64,000 nt of DNA from Camarhynchus parvulus (lineage: Eukaryota > Chordata > Aves > Passeriformes > Thraupidae). Both the position numbers and the translations under genes were made by a program. Below are positions 1-12,551 of this stretch, in pieces (position 1 is the first letter of the stretch; each line of letters opens with the position of its first letter). Location: NCBI RefSeq assembly GCF_901933205.1, contig NC_044573.1, positions 51,021,493-51,085,492 on the forward strand, read 5' to 3'. The notes beneath the pieces are model-generated. The model did not search any database and was not told the DNA's origin. It saw nothing but the letters and a program-made list of their open reading frames with translations.

Positions 1-2183
1 GCTCAACACAGGCACTGCATTGATCACTGACTGGGATAAACACCACAGCCATTTCTCTTCACCATCCTCAACCTAAGCTGTTTCTCTATGGGTTGGAGAG
101 TACACACAGAACATGCACAAAGGCAGGAGTTTAACAGATGTATGTGTCTGTATGAAGTTTGAGAAACAGTTGCCTAACTTGGCAGGAAGATGTTATTTGC
201 TGAGAAATCATTTTCAGCTGTGCAAAGACAGTCAAAAGAGGAACTCCTCCAAAAGCTGATTTGAATTGCCTGGCTTGGACAATATTACCCTAGAATAGTT
301 AACTCCTTATTCTACTCCAGACATGAAATTCTTTCTGCAATCTCTAGGTCTAAACATGTTGGGGAGGGGGTGGTTCTGCTATCTCTCTTTTTCTTTCTGG
401 AATATTTTAGATCATACTCCTTTTATCTGCATAAGATAGATATAAGTTAATTGGAAAATTATTGGGTGGGAACAGGCCTCATTGTCTCATTTGACAAAGG
501 TTTTCTGGGAAGCTTTATTTTGAGAGTCAATTTGCATATATGAACTAAAAGGCAAGTTGAAAAATGTGACAGACAAAGCTTGCCAAACCTCTCAAATTTC
601 TTTTGCATTGCCTGTTATTGCATAATTATAACCATACTACTATAGCCTACAGTGAGAGAAACATCTGGACCATCATTAATTTTAATGTGCTTTGCTAATT
701 CATTCATTCAATACCTTTACCTCAAGTATTACAGTATCTAATATAAACATTTATAGAATCTCATAGTTCTACTTGGTCCATATATTTTTGTTTTTCCAGC
801 TACTGTATAGTGCTAAGGCATAGTTTTTCACTTATAATCTTCCATTTTACCTTTGATTTTTTTTTAATTTATTCCTTGATTAATTATAAGTAAATTTTAA
901 TATGTCATTTAATACTATTTTACTCATAAGGAGTCCTTAGTTCCTGACTATGAGCTATTAGAGCTCAAAAGGAAATCATGTCCACTGTCCTGCTTCACCT
1001 GCCCCACTACATGTAATAAGAAATTAGGATTTTATATTTTTTCAATCACTGTATTTCAGCCTGAATCAGTGTCTGCCATAATAAAAGAAGAAACTAAAAA
1101 TAAAGTGTGAGAAAAGTAAAAGAGAAATTTTCATTAAAGTGATATTACAAATGAAAAACCCAAAGAAGGGGTTTGGCAGAAGGTAGTAAGGCAGCTTTTC
1201 ACACTTCAGAATATTTTCGAAGTTCCCAAAGAAAAGGAGATAATAGACCAGCAAACTAAGCCAAACCAGATTTTGCTATCAGATGTCATCAGAAGTCAGC
1301 AGAGTGCAAACCTGCAAAAAACATTTTTAATTGTTTTAGATATAGATTGCACTCTTCCAAATCTAAAACAAATATAAAGAAAAAAATAGAAGGAACAAAT
1401 AGTTCAGCTATTAAAATCGACAGAATACATTTCAAGCATCTCAGGCACTATATTTAGCTATTTAAGTATAAATTTAAATTGTCAAACTGTTACCTGTTAA
1501 GTATTTGTCTCATCAAATGTGTCATTATGGCATATTACTTAGGAAAAAAGCAAATACAATGTTATTTCAATTGTAGTAGGGTGAGTTCAGCTTTGCTGTC
1601 TCCATTAGAGTGCAGCAAAACTGCATTAGTTCTAACACATTCAAATCTTTCATTAGAAATAAAATTCAGTGTAAGAAAAGAAACAATGAAACTTAATCCT
1701 ATTTTTACAGATCACTTAAAAAAATGAGGCATAAATGACAGTTAAAGAGAAAAGGAAAGACTATGTGGGACAAATCTAAAGCTGGTTGCAGGAGCTGCTG
1801 TTTATTCCTCCAAAGGCTATTCACTGCAGATATCTTGGCATTTTGTGGGTACTACACTATAATGCAGTAATGCCAGAGGTGTACCTTGTAGCACCCAGTC
1901 TTAATTCACTGCACCCAAGCAGTCAATGTTAAAATTCCAATGTTAAAATGTCATCCAGACCTCTAACTCTGAAAAGCATCCTGGAAACACCTTTTCATAC
2001 CACCCTGCTTAAGTTCTTATCCTACGTTCTTATCCTATTCATTCCTATGCAAAAAACACCGAGATTCCTCACCCTGAGAAAAATATGAGAATCCCTATGG
2101 GCCCAGTTTACCTTCTGAGCTAAACGTATGGTCCATCATGGACACAAATTGGAAAAACATGCAGCAGTAAGCAAGTTCATAGG

Positions 2184-2610
2184 ATGGTTCAAGTCAGGTT
2201 CATCCCTGGCTTCTGCCCTTTTTGCAGTAAGGAGATGGTAGCACACATTTTCTTCATGTGTGCCATGCTGCAGTCCCTCTGGCAAACACTTCTCACTTCT
2301 TTACTTTTATCCTTCTTACCAAAGACCACACCAAGTCCTGAGATGTTCTCATCAACATCCATTAGCCCTTGCCAAAACTGCAGTTCATGGACCCTGGAGA
2401 AACAAGCTCATCAAGGCCCCATTTTCCAATTCTTGTCCCACCACATCTTTAGGAAGTGCATCCCTGGCCATCATGCACTGGCTCTGGACACTTTCAGGGT
2501 GTGCTACTGGGAGTGCCCTATCCTACACTCCCCTTAGTTCCCCTCTTTTTTGGGTACATTTTTGTCTTTCAGCCCTCTTCCTTTTCCTCATTTGTCATAC
2601 AGTCTATTAA
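2184..2610 (+). pseudogene. Possible decayed LINE C-terminal fragment (zf-RVT-like)
   Basis: An open frame from 2184 begins with a short basic stretch followed by a Cys/His cluster, C-x2-C-x6-H-x4-C, then LQSLW. This resembles the zinc-binding tail (zf-RVT type) of Tx1-like non-LTR retrotransposon ORF2 proteins, where the pattern is C-x2-C-x7-H-x4-C followed by LW. A second frame starting at 2260 contains LALAKTAVHGPWRNKL, which resembles the downstream part of the same tail; if so, a frameshift separates the two halves. No reverse transcriptase or endonuclease motif is visible. The assignment rests on motif shape only, and a chance open frame is a real alternative. Confidence 0.28.
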
Positions 2611-4840
2611 GTTTTCTCCTTCTGTTACCCACACTCTCTTTTTTCTTTGATTGTATAAGCAAGAGAAATATTGAGATTTGTAGAGGTGGTCTGGTTTTCC
2701 CACAATAGAGAAAACTCAGTGGCCATGAGGAGCAGGGTTGCTGTCCCTATATATCCTGCATGGCAGTGAGAAGGGACAGCTGGCTCAGCGGCACATGTCC
2801 TGTGCTGCCTTCTCCATCCCATAAGAGAGGGAGGCTGCATTCTGCTCTGACACCAAAACCCTGTACCACCAGTGCCACCACTGCATCATCTCTGCTGCCA
2901 CCATCCCCACCTGCACCACTGGCCTCCCACCCCTCTCTGCCCCAACAGTGTGGGGCTGCAGCAGGGCACCTCTCCCCACACCTGGCAGCCAGACCTCCAG
3001 GAGCTCAGGGGTGGGAAGAACCAGCTGCTATTCCTGTGATGGGAATGGGGAACCTCAGGCAGATATACTGCTAAATCCCATCTGCATGGAGGGGAAGTCT
3101 TGTTAAAGTATTGTTAAAAATTACATATCACATTTGTACACACACAAAAAACATCCAAATTAAAACTCAAATAACCACAATACAAGATTGTGAAGCTTCC
3201 AAGTAAAAGGTGCATGTTTGTCACACTGAAAGCATTACTGATGCTAAGAAGGACTTCCGTGACAAAAACAATCTGTATGAAATCAAGCAACTTTACAAAA
3301 TATATACATATGCAACTATATACTACTACTTTTACTAAAGTAACAGTAGCAGTATATAATTTTTCTTCCTTCAGTTTGTTGGCAACAATCATTCAGAGTT
3401 TGTAGGTTCCATAGCTACTTCTGTTGAATGCATCACACACAAGGAAATAATTATGCAGAATTTCCACAAACACAATAAGTATTAATTTGACTGTGGAAAC
3501 CAAGACAACCTCCCTCATCCTAATTTACACAAGCATGCTGCAAAGAATCCTAAGTATTCCTAAATCTGTTCTTTAATATAATCGATGTCTGGCATTCTAT
3601 ACAGCCTCATGGTTACAAGGAGAAAAAAGCAGGAAGGGCTTTAATTAGCCTATATTAAAATGTACTTTGAACATTTTCTGTGGAAGAAGGGGCCAGTAGG
3701 AAGACATTGTGTACCAGACCAAATACTGGATTATAATGGAGCCCTCTTGGTGGCATCACTGCTTACAAACTGCTAACATCTTACCCTAGATTCACTTATC
3801 TGGAGAAAACACTGCCCACAGCCAGGCCTCACCTCTTCAGCACCTCTTGGGTGCAGGATGCTGCCAACACTTCTGATCTGCCAGCATAACCACCCACAAC
3901 TGATCTAGTTATGACACACATTAGAATCTGGCTATAGATTAGTGTCACAGAAACCCCTGCACACCAGTACCTCCCCTCTAGTTCAACACAAACGTTGTGT
4001 TGTACCAAGTGTTGTACAAAGAATAGATTTGACTCCAACCCAGACACCACTGAAAGCTCAGCCAGCTTCACTCAAGAGTCTCCTGGGCCCTAGGAGACTG
4101 GTCTCTGAAGTCAGTGGAAGATCTTCTGACTGGAAAATAAAAGGGTTTTTTTATGTCAGTGACCTAAAATAAAACTACAAAGGTTAAAGAAATGTTGTAA
4201 ATTCCTAGTATAACCATTTCTGACATTGGCATATACTGTGGAGTCCAAAATGCTGGAGAAATGTATTTATTATAAGCTTATTTGGTCTCAGCACTAAACT
4301 GTAACTGTTTTTTAGTATGTGCAATTCTAGATGCATTAAGCATAAACAGAGTCAGTATTATAAATTCTCGACTCTTTACTGATACAAAAAGAGGGATATA
4401 AAATTATCTGGAAAAAAATCAAACAGTGAATGTTCCAAAGCTATATAAAAAGCAAATTAATGAACCCTTAAGCATTAAATCACCAGCATGCCCTCATGTT
4501 ACATTTCTCTAGAGAAATTATGTCCACTAACGTCTTCCCTTTTCAAACAAGATGTACACCACAAGATATTGAGGAGTGGAAATAGAGCAGAAAGAGAACT
4601 GCAGGGTTTCCTTGGATCTGTAAGGACAGATTTCAAAATACTATTTAACTGAGGTAATCAGAGAGCTACAGGTGTTCACTTTAAGATGTGTTTTGCAATC
4701 TCTTCTTCAAAACCATAATCCATTTTCACAAGTTACAGTCTTTATAGACAAATACGTTAGGTCCTGATTCAAACAGAGCTGAAATTAATTTCTCACTGAA
4801 AACTACCCCCAAGTGAAATCAAACAATGGACTGAATTAGC

Positions 4841-4897
4841 TAAAAAAAAAAAACCAACAACAAACAAACAAACAAAAAAAAAAAAAAAACCAACCAG
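4841..4897. repeat. A-rich simple repeat with CAAA units
   Basis: Runs of A are interleaved with four CAAA units and a second run of 16 A. It could be a retroposon tail, but no recognisable element body adjoins it on either side. Confidence 0.7.
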
Positions 4898-5936
4898 AAA
4901 ATAAAGGATTAAAAGTTTTAAACATTAACATCCTAAACATTACTCTAAATGTGAAGATGTATTTCTAAACTCAACTCTTCACATCATGCATCAATATAAT
5001 GCAGCGGTTCAGTTCAAAACCCAACAAAAGAAAATGGTTGAATATCTATTGAGAAGGAATTAAGCATTTTCATTTCTGGCCAAAAAATGCTCAGATAAAA
5101 AATAAACATAATTTCATATAATTTAAATTTTCAATTACACTGCAAGATTTTGTCTTTCAGAGCCTGAAGCATAGTCCTACAGCCACTCAGTTGCTATAAA
5201 TTCCTTAAGTACCCATTCACACTAATTGGAAGAAAAACTGGGGATCCAGCTCTGTGTTTCTTCCTAATTTGACAAGTACTGGAGATAAAAGTGTTACTTT
5301 CTAGTTTGTTTGGGGGTATTTCTTTTTTTTCCTTCTTTTCTAAATGTTCAGAAGATAATAAGAATAGTTTGAACAAAAGTTTAAGACTGACAATTAAAAC
5401 AGAGCAATTTGGTGTCCCTGAATTCCCAGAAGCAAAGCTAGTTCTGGCAGTCACCTCTGGTAACCTGCTCTTCTACTAAGGCACAGACACACATACAGGC
5501 ACACATATGTACACCTTCTCAACAGAAAGAAATAAATTGATTAAAAATACATCTGTGCCTAACCTGGTTTAAGTCACTCACTGCCCATAGATACAACACT
5601 GTGACTTGGCAAGGGTCGTATCTGGCATCTAAAACCTTACTCTAATGAATAAAATTGCAATATATGGACTGCTACAGGACCATCGTAGAGATGCAGAAGA
5701 CAGGGCTAAACTCAATTCTTGGAGCTGACACCCTGGAAGCTGGGGGCCAAGCACAGCCATTTCCAGATATTCTTTAACTTGATTAGTACCACCTAGGGAA
5801 GAAGAAGCATGGGCACCTCACAGGTTGGAATGAGGGGATTGCAAACCAGGGATGCCTTATCTAGAGAGGTGCTTTACTTTTCATCCAGCCTCAGCCCAAG
5901 TTGCAGAGAGCTGAAGTGGCAGCCCAACTTTCCTAC

Positions 5937-6352
5937 CTGTCAGCACTGAGGGCAGTGAGGGTGAAGACAGAGACACCAACAGAGGTCAGCTGGATGACAG
6001 GGATGAGCTTGCAGCCCACTTCTCCAAAGAGCCACTCTTCAGAGAAATATCGGGAGGCATCCACGGGCACACAGGTCACTAGCAGGAGCAGATCACCAGC
6101 AGCGAGGCTGGAGATGAAGATGTTAGGCACACTTCTCATGGCGCTGTTGGAAATGAAGATCTTCATGAGGGTGATGTTGCCCAGCAAGCCGACAGTGATG
6201 ATGAGCAGGTAAAGTGAAGGGATCACGCAGCGGATGATGAACACGGCCGTGCCTCTCCCCGGGGACAGCAGGGCTGTGTCGGGCACCAGGCGGACACTCC
6301 CATTCTCCCCGAGGGGCATTGCTGCGAGCTCGGGCGGGGGCTCTGGCTCCAT
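5937..6352 (-). CDS. NMBR: Neuromedin B receptor, first coding exon (gene continues past left edge)
   Basis: Bombesin-family class A GPCR of the plasma membrane; the family couples to Gq on binding neuromedin B. Seen: 138 codons plus 2 bases, from ATG at 6352-6350 to a GT donor at 5936-5935 (CAG/GTAGGA). The protein has an N-glycosylation sequon (N17-G-S), TM1 about 38-61 containing VGLLGNI, TM2 about 75-95 with the family stretch LAAGDLLLL and the following [10 protein letters not shown], then W107, the TM3 cysteine C114, and TM3 ending in TALSAD. The exon stops inside the DRY motif, so the Y comes from exon 2; NMBR and GRPR share this boundary as I recall. Start choice: the ATG beginning MEPEPP gives an N-terminus of normal length. 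An in-frame ATG lies 54 bases upstream and another at codon 12. NMBR is preferred over GRPR or BRS3 because of residue matches and the GJE1-VTA1 neighbours. No later exon is visible between 1 and 5934, so the gene is partial here because of the window edge, not broken. Confidence 0.95.
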
Positions 6353-6499
6353 CCTACAGCTTCGCGTGGACTGAAGGTCTCCAGTGCAAAGTGCAGTGGG
6401 AGCCACAGGAAAGCTTCATCTCTCTGCAAGTCAATCAACTTTCTCCCGCACCTCTACTGCCTTTCTTCCTACCCCCCTTCTCTGCCGAGTTTTCTCCCT

Positions 6500-7130
6500 T
6501 AAGAAATGCAGAGGAATATCCGCCGGCGCAGTGGCCGGGGAGGGAAATAGAAACTCCCATGCGCTGCCCCTCGGCTCTTCGGAGGAGCCTTTCCCGGTGG
6601 GCAGGAGATCCTGAGCCTGGGGGCAGAGAACGCGGTCGGGACAGCCGCCCCCTGCCCGCGTCCCCCGGAGCGCCCTCGGCGAATGCGCGCTCCGGCCGCC
6701 GCCCCCGCGGAGCCGCCAGAGCTGTCCAGCGGCGCCGGTGCTGCCGGCGCTGCCGGGGGCGAGGCGCAGAGCGAGCCCGCTCCCCACTCGGCAGCACCGG
6801 CTTATACCTGGTACGGCGAGGGGCCGCCCCGCCCCGCCCTCCTCCTGCGAGCGCCCGTGCCCTCGCCCCAGCCCCGCGCCGCCGAGTGGATCTTGTGGGG
6901 GAGGGAGAGGCGGATCCCGGAGCCGCCGCCGTCCCGCGGGTCCCAGCCCGCGATGGGCACGACGTGGTGAGCGGGAGGGGAGAGGGAAGAGGGAAGCTGC
7001 TCTCCCCGCCGCTGTCCACCGCAAAGCAGCCCCCGCCAGGCTCTGCCCGGCAAGCCTGAGAGCTGTCCGACACGTCGGACAGAAGGCAGGATCGCCTCCG
7101 GAAACTCGTCTTCCAGCATCTAACTCAGGT
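6500..7130 (-). promoter_or_regulatory. NMBR CpG-island promoter region
   Basis: Very GC- and CpG-rich block immediately upstream (on the minus strand) of the NMBR start codon, in sharp contrast to the AT-rich flanks. The long open frames found on both strands here are a by-product of the low stop-codon frequency in GC-rich DNA. On the minus strand a TATAAG sits at 6807-6802 within GGTATAAGCC. If used as a TATA box it would place transcription start near 6775 and give a 5' UTR of roughly 420 bases. The TATA assignment is an inference; the CpG island is seen directly. Confidence 0.7.
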
Positions 7131-7139
7131 GAAACCACA

Positions 7140-10100
7140 GTGCTTTGAAACGCAGGGTGGCAGGGAGCGAGGGGCGTGAGAATGAAGAGATTTTATTCCT
7201 GACGTCCAGCTGTGGTCTGTGCATAAATCTTACTCAAAGGCATCAGCTATGTTTAGTTTTAAGGTTTGATTTGTGAAGCAGCATTTCACAGTGGTCTTGA
7301 CTATGGAAAGGGGGGCAGGCGATGTGTTTTATCCATTACTTACTCTGCAAATGGTATAACACAGTGGAGAACGAATTTTGTTTGCCTCTTTGAAGAGTAG
7401 AATTTGTCTCTAATGCTTCTTGATTTTCAGTGAGGTAATGTCTTTTACTTCTGAGTGTCTGCACATGTATAGGCTTTCCAAACAGCTCCATCTGTTTCCA
7501 GCAGAAGCCATGAATGTAGGTAGTCATGTAAATATGCTGGAAGACAGGCAGACCCGTTGGACTGAAGTTTCCAAGATAAAATGTTCAGGTAGAATAACAG
7601 CATTTTCCAGTAACATGCTCTGCAGACTGATTCCTTTTTTCTTTTTCTCAAAAGAGAGGATTCATGAGCTTGTAGAGAACTAGCTTGTTCATATTACTAC
7701 AGCAGTTCTCTTGAAGCTCTATGAGTTTATGACAGGTCTATGGAGAATCTGACCACTGAAATATCAGAAGCAAAGCATGACACATGTGCATGGCCTGTCT
7801 ATGGCATGCTGTCTGGTATAGGAATTAAATCAGTGATTTCTTAAATAAAGTTTTACTAAGATTATATTAAAACAATAATTAAAGAATTAAAGAATATTTC
7901 TTTAAAGTTGCACTTCTCTGTATCTATTAATTGATCGTTGTGACTCTTCTCACATCCCTGAATATATAAATGTTTAAAGTTGCGCAAATTACTGATTCAT
8001 ATAAATGAGTAATTTCTTTGAACCCAACCAGTGCTAGGCCTCAGAAAGGATCAGGCTAGATGCTTCACCTTTACCACTAAGCAGCTCATCAGAATCATCA
8101 TAGAGCTCCTCTGGAGGTGATTCTTGTTACTGATCAAGTTCCTTCCACATAGTTTTAAATTCAGCTATGCTCCCTCTGAGGCAGACTTACTGATGGCTTA
8201 TATATTTATATAAATTGCTGTGACCCTCTATTTTGTTGAGCATACGTGAAATTTTCTAAGATCAACTATAGTCATGTTTCTGTTAACACTCCACATCCCT
8301 CTTCTTGGTTCCTATTGGCTGGATCCAACATAAGTCTTTAACTCTGTGAGTTTAACACTTTTGCTAATTTGTTTGAAAATGGGTTTATATATCAACAGAC
8401 AATATGATTCCCATTGGGAGAATAGTTTAAATTCAACTTGTGTTTAATGATGTTTAATAATGTTTAAACTTGTGATTTTCTTGGGACAAGAGGAAGTTGA
8501 GTCTTTTTGCATGAATATCAACAAAAGAACCCTTTAGAAACTTCTATTGATATAAACTTGTTGCAGTTTGCATGGAGAGAGGTGACACCCCTTGCTTTTT
8601 GTTTCACAACACTACCACTCCTACTGCTGCCTTCCAGGAGAATTTCTTCCATCCTACTTAATTTTATCTGTCCTTTAGTCCACAAGACAGAATCCGTAAG
8701 GTTGAAGAATCAGAAACTTTTCCAGTGGAAATTTATATTCCTGATTTTTATCAGTACTTGATTCTATCTACTCCATGTTTTTTAGAACTCTAACAGCAAG
8801 GAAATAAGCTTCGAAGAAAGTGAGTGGCTCCAGCTCAGGGAAGACAGACAGTCAGATAATGCTTCTACTGCAGTATAAATATAATTCAACCAGCTATCAT
8901 ATTCAACCAGTATGAATATAATTTCCTGCAGAGGCAAAAAGGCATGTGTGGGGAAGACCCACAGACCCTGACATAAACCAGTTGGAATTCAGATCTCCAC
9001 ATACAAACTGTTTATCATTCTCTTTTCAAACAAGAGTCCACCCATGCCTAGATGTCGTTTCAGATTACAGCCAAGAGACAATTTAATTGTGGAGCTCTGA
9101 TACAGTACTTGGCACAAGAGTGAGGGAGAGAGAGCCACAGGTGAATCTCCTCAGTGGGAAAGAAACTGCACAGGCACAATCAGCCACCACAGATGGAGTG
9201 CAACACCATAGGGGAGAAACCACAACAACTTGGAAACGTGAGAGGGAAAACTTCATCAGTAATTCCCAAGTGTAGGAATTCATAATCAGTTCATGTAGGA
9301 CTGAGGAGCTCCACACACCTCACAAACGCCCTCTACCGAGAAGTGGGTCTGACAGGAAAAAACACTCTTTTCACACATTTATGCAGCTCAAGGCACTTGA
9401 TAATTCCAGGGTTAATTCCAGATTTGCACATCACAACATGTGTAGTCCCATGAAGAGCCAAGTATATCTGCCACCAATGCTACCTGCAGTAAGTAGCCTT
9501 TAAATAAGTATGTGTACTTGCACATTAAATGAAAATGGGGTTCAAACGGAGCCCTGGAAGTGATCATGTTTGAAGGCCTGATTGTCAGTCAAATTTTGAA
9601 AAGAAACAAAGCAACAACCAAGGAACAAATACTACCTGAATTTAAACACTGAGCATTAGGAACCAAACCTTCAATAAATTCTTCAAAGTTCTTCCAAAAC
9701 CTGCAATAAATGTAATATCACTCATTACACCAGTAGATACAGCTGGAAAGTGGGCATGCATTGTAGCAGAGAGTGACTTCTTCCAGGCAGTCAAATGTAC
9801 AATAACCTAAAGTAACTCACTGGGGTTTTTTTCTTGTTTTTTCCAATAGAAGATTTCTTATTTTATTTGAGGGAACTCTGCAAACCGAAATGGAAATTCA
9901 GGTTCTTCCAGCACTAGACAAAGCTGGAAAGCTATCAGGAGTAGCTTTCTCCAATATTCATGCAAGTTCTCTTTTGGGAAACAAAACCTTATCTTATTGA
10001 TATCAATTCAATTTTTTTGTACCATTTTCATGGTGCTGGTTTTATTTATGGCATGAGGGCAACAGGTGCCAGTACCTTTAACCACATTAATAAAGGAATT

Positions 10101-12550
10101 AATTGGGCGCTTAATGTTAAACACACAGGTCATCCGTCTAAGCACAATATGCATGCATTTACATTCCATTTGTTTTACTGTATTCATTCAGTAGGACTTC
10201 AACTCATTAAAAGGTTAAAGAGCACACCACTGAGGTCCCAACTGGAGTCAAGATTCAGGCTTCAGACTCACTTAGAAACAAATGTGATATCAACATCTTC
10301 CATCCCATTTGTCCATGATAGACAACTAACAGACAGCTGCTCCTATAGATTCAAAATAATGATTTTCTGTCAAGGAAGTATCAAGGAATGGCTTGAGTTC
10401 CCTCTGCACTCAAAAGGACTGCACAATGCCAGCTTACTCTACTGTCTCAAGTTATCTTTCTAATGTGGTGTTAAGAAGCACATTACTGAACACACATGAC
10501 AAAAGAAAAACATTGCTATTAGTTCCTCCTAGTGTGAAGATAATGGGATTCCTGTGCTTGAGCTCACATAACACTGGAGCCACTTCAAAGAAAGTGACAA
10601 TTTTATTGTGGGCTCATTCATCACACTCTGTGGGGTTTTACTGCAGACACCCATGGGGTTTGTATTGGGTTTATCTGACAACCTCTCCAGAATTAATTTG
10701 TTTTTTATATTTCAGTGCAGCTGTATTCCTTATGTGTTCCTAGAAAAAAAATCAGGGCATTGCCAGCTAAGTCTTCTTGTAGTGTCTTTATCTCGTGACA
10801 GAGATTCAAGTTTCTATATTGTTACTGAGGTTGATTGTTGATTGCCTTGCATTAGACAATCCAGTCAGGTAAGTAATCATGCGATTCTCACCTAAAAATA
10901 AAAAAAGATACAAAGTAACATTTGTATCGTGCTGATTTTTACCTAAAATGTGTTCTGAAATATTGTTTCTATTTATTGTGAAATCAAATGCTGACCAAAC
11001 TTTATGGGTTCATGTTCATCAATTAATGTGCAAATAATCACCATTCTACCAAGCATGACAAAAAGCTTTGAAAGATCTATCTCAATTTAGAAACTAGGAG
11101 TTGTTGATTTTTTCTATGGTGTTTGTAAACATTTCTATTTAAAGAGATCCTACTAAATGCAAACACAACTACTTTTTGAGGTACATTTAACAGCAGATTT
11201 TCAATGGGCATTTCACATTTTAAAATAATTAAATTATTGAAATGTTACTGATATTAAACATGCTGAACTAATTTAGTCCTTTCATAGTATTGTGGGAGCA
11301 CTAGAATTGCATTTAGGTGATAATTAAGTTCCATATGTATTGAAAAACAATTCACTGTGACCAAAATCACTGCATTTTGGTGAAGGTCAGTCACCACGCT
11401 GAGAACAGTACTTTATTGCAGATCACACACCACTGAGAGACATTACTGCTTTTAGTTTATTTGACATACACAAATCTCGGCATTCTCTCTATGCAGCAGA
11501 GCAGCAGATTGCATTAAAAACGTTTGGAAACTCAGCCTGGGTGCTACCGATACAGCATCTTTTACAGTACTCCAGGAGACAGACATTTAATTAACTGCCT
11601 GAACTAGGGGCTGCAGTAAATTACATGCACTTATTGGAGTACTTTTCACCTTCTTTCAGTAGATGCAGGGCGGGTTCCCTTTACAAAGGGTGTTCTGATG
11701 TCTTACAACAGTTATTTCAACCATATCATTAACACAGTCATTGAGGCACCTCTTAGAGACACAAGAGCTAAATCCAAAAATAAATAAAATAAACACCAAT
11801 TCCCATCACTTCCCCTCTTCTGCCTATGTTTCCATGCCTATGAGCATACATGACAGAGGGAACAATGCTTTTTGATACATCAACTTGAAGTCATGCTGCA
11901 GCCAGTTACAAGGGAGGCTCTCTTTTGAGTTTAGAGGCAAAAGAGTAACTGCCCCTTTCTGGATCCGGTGACCTGATTTCACTTTCCTATTTGCACCCCA
12001 AATAATCTACTGCATACCACTGAGTGAATGACGAATTAGCATTTCCCCTTTACTGGTTTCCTGTCTCCATCCTTCCACTCGCCATCTTCCCATAGAACTC
12101 CCACTAGGTTCAAACTACTGAGTTGAAATACTTCCTTGCGGCAGATTACCAGCAGGAGTGTCTGGCTCATGCACGGACTCGCATGCACAGCTCTTCTGGA
12201 GCTGCTCCAACTCCACACACTGAGTACGCTGGCAAACTATTAGTAGCAATTATTGCCATTAAGTTATTTGTAGCAACTTTGAAGTGGGTAATACTATTTG
12301 TTTTCATTCAATTTCTGTTTCTTTGAATTCAGAATCGTGGAACTACAGCTTCCTAGTCCTGCAGCACCCTTTGTTATTGGATTTAGTGATAAAGTTGACA
12401 AACTCTAGATGCTCCGGCTAGCAGGGTCCCGGCTCTTCCCGCCGGCGACAGCCGGGACGAGGATGGGGGCCGGGGCAGGGAGTGTCTCCGGGACCGGGCG
12501 GGGGTGATGGTCGGTACAGCGGGTACCCCGGCGCGGCGGTGAAAGGCCGA
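7140..12550. other. Intergenic region NMBR-GJE1
   Basis: Divergent intergenic space: NMBR is transcribed to the left and GJE1 to the right. Mostly AT-rich single-copy DNA without recognisable repeats. Two stretches look less random: about 10.0-10.45 kb, which holds a 167-codon open frame and several TAAT-type homeodomain cores, and about 11.38-11.67 kb, which has higher complexity than its flanks. Either could be a conserved noncoding element, but that cannot be decided from one genome. Confidence 0.5.
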
Positions 12551-12551
12551 C

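Larger units (their letters stand above)
1..5936 (-). other. NMBR intron 1 (partial)
   Basis: AT-rich noncoding sequence between the NMBR exon 1 donor and the left window edge. I looked on the minus strand for the second and third NMBR exons (the segments after DRY and around the FCWFPNH-type TM6) and did not find them. The only structure is a possible decayed LINE piece at 2.18-2.61 kb, a GC-richer patch at about 2.74-3.05 kb without recognisable coding sense, and an A/CAAA-rich simple stretch at 4841-4897. Confidence 0.7.

Noticed and set aside
5933..6406. Reading the NMBR frame as a complete 157-residue protein
   Set aside because: The stop codon is the TAG inside the splice donor, CAG/GTAGGA; the frame ends in the middle of the DRY motif exactly where the family has an intron.
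6319..7148. Overlapping open frames of 95-246 codons on both strands above NMBR
   Set aside because: CpG-island DNA has few stop codons; the predicted proteins are Arg/Ala/Pro-rich, match no family, and overlap one another in many frames.
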